From the NCBI GenBank assembly GCA_002452615.1, contig DKES01000010.1, positions 518 to 8,884 on the forward strand: a stretch of DNA of 8,367 nucleotides, in the 5' to 3' direction. A program made the position numbers and the translations under genes. Of this stretch, positions 6,039-8,367 are shown in pieces; within the stretch, counting starts at the first letter, position 1, and each line of letters begins with the position of its first letter. The stretch is from Patescibacteria group bacterium UBA6816 (GTDB taxonomy: Bacteria > Patescibacteriota > Patescibacteriia > UBA2591 > UBA6264). The notes below the pieces were generated by a model. That model was not told the DNA's origin. It did not search any database and saw only the letters and a program-made list of their open reading frames with translations.

Positions 6039-6067
6039 ATTATAACATAAATATTGTTAAGCGACAA
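6039..6067 (-). promoter_or_regulatory. Predicted sigma-70 promoter of parA, extended -10
   Basis: On the minus strand, TTGTCG (6067-6062) and TATAAT (6044-6039) are separated by 17 nt, and the -10 is preceded by TGT (extended -10). The expected transcript start is near 6032, giving a leader of about 36 nt. The leader contains a 10-bp palindrome CTTAATTAAG (6015-6024), which could be an operator or chance. Confidence 0.75.
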
Positions 6068-6111
6068 CAAAATTATCCCCTAGTTTAATTTTAAAGAATT
6101 AAAAATCAATC

Positions 6112-6489
6112 TTATTTTTGAAAATAAAGAATAATTAAAGCACTGATTCCTCCAACAAAATTACTTAAAAAATCAGTCAAAGTATCCTTGGCTCCAATTT
6201 GTAAAGGAGTTAAAGTTGTCCGGCCCCAATGATTATCTACTAAATACTCAAAAGCCTCCCAAAAAAAAGAAACGACTAATAAAAAAATTAAAGAATAAAA
6301 CCAGGTTTTTCCCATAGAATAATTGACTCCTTTTTCTTTTAAAATCCAATTAAAAAAGAAAACCGCGCTAGCCCCGGCTAAAATATGAACTATTTTATCA
6401 TAATTATTAAATTGCTCATAAAATTTTTCCCAACCTAAAAAATGAGAAATTAAAAAAAGGGAAAAACAAATAAATAAAATTTTTTTCAT
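6112..6489 (-). CDS. Small four-helix membrane protein, VanZ/DUF2238-like
   Basis: This 125-residue hydrophobic protein has predicted helices at about 3-19, 32-50, 62-80 and 105-123. Polar residues sit at the membrane edges: DKIVH (31-35), WEAFEY (77-82) and DTLTDFLSNFVGG (102-114). An early Asp/His, a Trp-Glu-x-x-Glu pair and a late D-x3-D-x3-N-x2-GG resemble both the VanZ-like family and DUF2238 (YjdF) inner-membrane proteins. I cannot separate the two by eye, and no biochemical role is established for most members. The ATG lies 3 nt after the upstream nuclease stop (TAA AAA ATG), so translation is probably coupled. No clear terminator follows before the parA promoter, so some read-through into parA is possible. 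Confidence 0.72.
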   Translation of the reverse strand: MKKILFICFSLFLISHFLGWEKFYEQFNNYDKIVHILAGASAVFFFNWILKEKGVNYSMGKTWFYSLIFLLVVSFFWEAFEYLVDNHWGRTTLTPLQIGAKDTLTDFLSNFVGGISALIILYFQK

Positions 6490-6492
6490 TTT

Positions 6493-7170
6493 TTAAACCG
6501 TTTTTAAATCATTAACTTTTTCCCGCCAAAGGCAAAAAGGACATTCTTTTGAAGGTTTTGGTAAGGGCCCTTCTAAAATTTTAAGGGCGGCCTTTAAACG
6601 TGGTAAAACCTTTTCTGGTTCTACTTTAATTTTCTGAAAATAAATTTTCAAAGGAAGTCCTTGTTCTAATTTTTTAATTTCTTGAGGATAAAAATAAATT
6701 AAATATCCATAATCAGCCACGGCTTTTCCTTTTTGTGATAAAAGAAAACTATATTCATTTAATTGATTTTTATAAGCCGGAAAAACTTCTTCTCTTTTTT
6801 TAGGGTCAGAACTAGCTGTTTTAAAATCAACAACCACATGTTTATTCTCAGGAGTAATAAAGCATTCATCTAATTTACCGTAAAATCCATATTTTTCATT
6901 GAGATTATAAAAATATGTTTCTTGAAAAGGGTCTTGTAGTTTTCCTTTAAAAATTTTTTTAACAAACGGAGGAAGGTCATTTTTTTCCCGAAATAAATTA
7001 AAATAATCTTTCATTAATTTATCAAAACGAACTGGTAAACGAGAAGAAATTCCTTCTGGTTGTCTAATTCCAGAACAATATTGTAACCAAAAACATTTAG
7101 GACAACGATATAAAATATCTAAACCAGAATGAGACAGCCATATTTTTTTATTTTTTCTTTGTAAATTCAT
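6493..7170 (-). CDS. PD-(D/E)XK superfamily nuclease-like protein (RecB/Cas4-type fold)
   Basis: The product has 225 residues. The N-terminal LSHSGLDILYRCPKCFWLQY (12-31) resembles the S-x-x-x-C-P-x-x-Y/F start of RecB-like and Cas4-like nucleases. GKLDE at 98-102 gives the first acidic residue (D101), VVVDFKTASS at 112-121 holds the D115-x-K117 core, and QLNEY at 136-140 is the Q-x3-Y motif. CPFCLWRE at 210-217 supplies a terminal Cys pair. C23, C26, C32, C210 and C213 could bind an Fe-S cluster or zinc, but the usual Cas4/AddB layout is one N-terminal and three C-terminal Cys. No cas genes are nearby, so a Cas4 call is not justified; DNA repair or end processing is the general inference. 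It heads a two-gene unit with the small membrane protein and has its own promoter. The start is supported by promoter position and motif spacing; no Shine-Dalgarno is visible. Confidence 0.85.
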   Translation of the reverse strand: MNLQRKNKKIWLSHSGLDILYRCPKCFWLQYCSGIRQPEGISSRLPVRFDKLMKDYFNLFREKNDLPPFVKKIFKGKLQDPFQETYFYNLNEKYGFYGKLDECFITPENKHVVVDFKTASSDPKKREEVFPAYKNQLNEYSFLLSQKGKAVADYGYLIYFYPQEIKKLEQGLPLKIYFQKIKVEPEKVLPRLKAALKILEGPLPKPSKECPFCLWREKVNDLKTV

Positions 7171-7192
7171 TTTTTTAGTTAACTTAACTTAT

Positions 7193-7220
7193 ATTATAAC
7201 AATCAGAAGATAATTAGCAA
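7193..7220 (-). promoter_or_regulatory. Predicted sigma-70 promoter of the nuclease/membrane-protein unit, extended -10
   Basis: On the minus strand, TTGCTA (7220-7215), a 16-nt spacer and TATAAT (7198-7193) are preceded by TGT, the same TGTTATAAT extended -10 as the parA promoter. The expected transcript start is near 7186, leaving a leader of about 15 nt. Confidence 0.72.
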
Positions 7221-7238
7221 CCGCTAATAAAATAATTT

Positions 7239-7278
7239 AAAAGGCTTTTCCGTTCTTTTGGAACAAAAAAGCCTTTTT
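7239..7278 (-). terminator. Intrinsic terminator of the MFS gene
   Basis: On the minus strand AAAAGGCTTTTTTGTTC, loop CAAAA and GAACGGAAAAGCCTTTT form a 17-bp hairpin followed by AAATTATTTT. The two central pairs are U-G wobbles on the minus-strand RNA but C-A mismatches on the plus strand, so the structure suits termination of the MFS transcript. It starts 6 nt past that gene's stop. A TTTTTATTT run on the other side may give some plus-strand activity. Confidence 0.85.
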
Positions 7279-7284
7279 ATTTCT

Positions 7285-8367
7285 CTATTTGTCTCTTGAA
7301 AGAATTAAAGGTAAAAAGAGAAGAATAACCAATCCCGAGATAATCCAGGCAAACCCAATTCCTCTTTGTTCTGCTATCCAGCCGCCGAAAAATAAACCAA
7401 TTGCTCCGGCTCCGGTTTTAGTCATAGAAACAAAAGAATCAACCGTAGCTCGCTTATCAGAAGGAATATTTTCTTGTAAAAGTGAATCACTGTAAGGACC
7501 TTGAGCTCCTCGAGCAATTTCGTGAATAAAGAAAAAACTCAAAGAAGGAATAAAACCAACTAAAGCTCCGGCTAAAACCATACTAATTCCAGCAATTAAA
7601 CCTATGAGAAAATAACTTCTAGTCGGGGTTTTAAGGTGAGAATAAAGCTTTTTAACTAATTCGTTACCAATTAAACTAAAACAGACTATACCTGTCCAAA
7701 TATAACCTAATTTTTCATGACCAGATAAAAAGGGTTGATAACGGGGTTGCCAATACATATTCATGGTTTGAAAACTAAGCGTAAAAATAACTGTCACAGT
7801 AATAATTAAAAAGACAATGTTATTCTGAAATCCATAAATAATACTTTCTCTGGCAATTCCTTTAATACTTAGAAAAATATTTTGGCGACCCTTCTTTTTC
7901 TGAAAATATTCTTCTTTCATTACGACATAAGAGAAAACAGCTAACAACCAATATCCTACGGCAGCGACGGCAAAGGGCAAAGAAAGATTATCTTTTCCTA
8001 AATAAGCACCGGTTAATCCACCCACTAGGTTGGCAATATTAATTGCTCTTCCTTCTAAACGAAAAACTTTTACCAATTCTCCATTCCAATTATAAAAACG
8101 CAATGAGTCAACTAGCCAGGCTTTTAAAGCTCCGGAAGTAAGGGTTGTTCCTAAAGCAATAATAATTTCAGCTAAAACAAAACTTAAAAAACCCCCAGCT
8201 AAAGCATAAACCGTAAAACCAATTCCATTAATAATGGCAGAAAGAACAAAAGAAATTTTTCTCCCCCAAAGGTCAGCCACGGCCCCGGTCGGCATTTCTA
8301 AAAGAAAAACGAAAAGCATATAAAACAAATTAACCAAACTAACTTGCCAAAGGCTTAATCCGCTTTT
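7285..8367 (-). CDS. Major facilitator superfamily transporter (N-terminus beyond window)
   Basis: The visible 360 residues are mostly hydrophobic, with about ten or eleven likely membrane helices. The first visible residues, KSGLSLWQVSLVNLFYMLFV, are already helix 2, so helix 1 lies outside the window. The frame is open through 8367; a TTG at 8337 is internal, not the start. EMPTGAVADLWGRK (visible 24-37) is the cytoplasmic loop 2-3 signature of MFS (G-x3-D-x2-G-R-K). SGALKAWLVDSL further on is typical of an MFS group with an acidic helix 4, and a long basic loop (EEYFQKKKGRQ) marks the centre. The substrate cannot be told; drug or metabolite efflux is the usual guess for this group. It ends with TAG and a strong intrinsic terminator, so it is transcriptionally separate from the nuclease unit downstream. 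Confidence 0.92.
   Translation of the reverse strand, partial: KSGLSLWQVSLVNLFYMLFVFLLEMPTGAVADLWGRKISFVLSAIINGIGFTVYALAGGFLSFVLAEIIIALGTTLTSGALKAWLVDSLRFYNWNGELVKVFRLEGRAINIANLVGGLTGAYLGKDNLSLPFAVAAVGYWLLAVFSYVVMKEEYFQKKKGRQNIFLSIKGIARESIIYGFQNNIVFLIITVTVIFTLSFQTMNMYWQPRYQPFLSGHEKLGYIWTGIVCFSLIGNELVKKLYSHLKTPTRSYFLIGLIAGISMVLAGALVGFIPSLSFFFIHEIARGAQGPYSDSLLQENIPSDKRATVDSFVSMTKTGAGAIGLFFGGWIAEQRGIGFAWIISGLVILLFLPLILSRDK

Noticed and set aside
7289..7495. Plus-strand 68-codon frame
   Set aside because: Antisense to the end of the MFS gene; no domain or start signal.
8335..8337. TTG as start codon of the MFS gene
   Set aside because: The frame remains open to the window edge with helix-like MFS residues upstream (GLSLWQVS), so the true start is outside.
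1..8367. Alternative genetic code (TGA as Gly, as in Gracilibacteria)
   Set aside because: All glycines in the long frames use GGN, no internal TGA was met, and the frames close with TAA or TAG; the standard code explains everything, though TGA was not seen as a stop either.

Overview
The window is AT-rich, about one third G+C by eye in the genes. It looks like a chromosomal segment of a Candidate Phyla Radiation (Patescibacteria) bacterium, most likely of the Parcubacteria type. Pointers to this are a VirB2/Mbov_0395-like pilin domain fused to a giant Ig-like surface protein, short gene spacings, AT-rich coding, and almost no Shine-Dalgarno sequences before the start codons. The affiliation is inferred from gene content, not from a marker phylogeny. 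All eight genes lie on the minus strand, so transcription runs from high to low coordinates. Stops are TAA or TAG, and the long ORFs have no internal TGA, so standard bacterial code fits.

Layout in transcription order: (1) 8367-7285, a major facilitator transporter missing its N-terminus at the window edge and closed by an intrinsic terminator at 7278-7239. (2) A well-formed promoter (7220-7193) drives a PD-(D/E)XK nuclease-like gene (7170-6493), followed after 3 nt by a small four-helix VanZ/DUF2238-like membrane protein (6489-6112). (3) A second promoter of the same design (6067-6039) drives parA (5996-5199). (4) A 460-bp gene-free stretch holds a dense, unusually GC-rich mosaic of palindromes and direct repeats. 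(5) parB (4738-3881), rpsU (3843-3625), yqeY (3620-3177) and a large secreted or membrane-anchored protein (3147 to beyond position 1) follow with gaps of 37, 4 and 29 nt, compatible with one transcript.

ParA and ParB form the chromosome-segregation pair. rpsU-yqeY is a widespread translation-linked pair. The last gene starts with a signal peptide and a two-helix type IV secretion pilin-like domain, then carries at least 900 residues of Ig-like, IPT/TIG-like and cysteine-rich modules. It is probably a cell-surface protein. The most unusual element is the modular hairpin array between parA and parB: three palindrome families joined by a repeated TAGGTGG linker and bracketed by a 26-bp direct repeat. 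No rRNA, tRNA, CRISPR array or transposase was seen.
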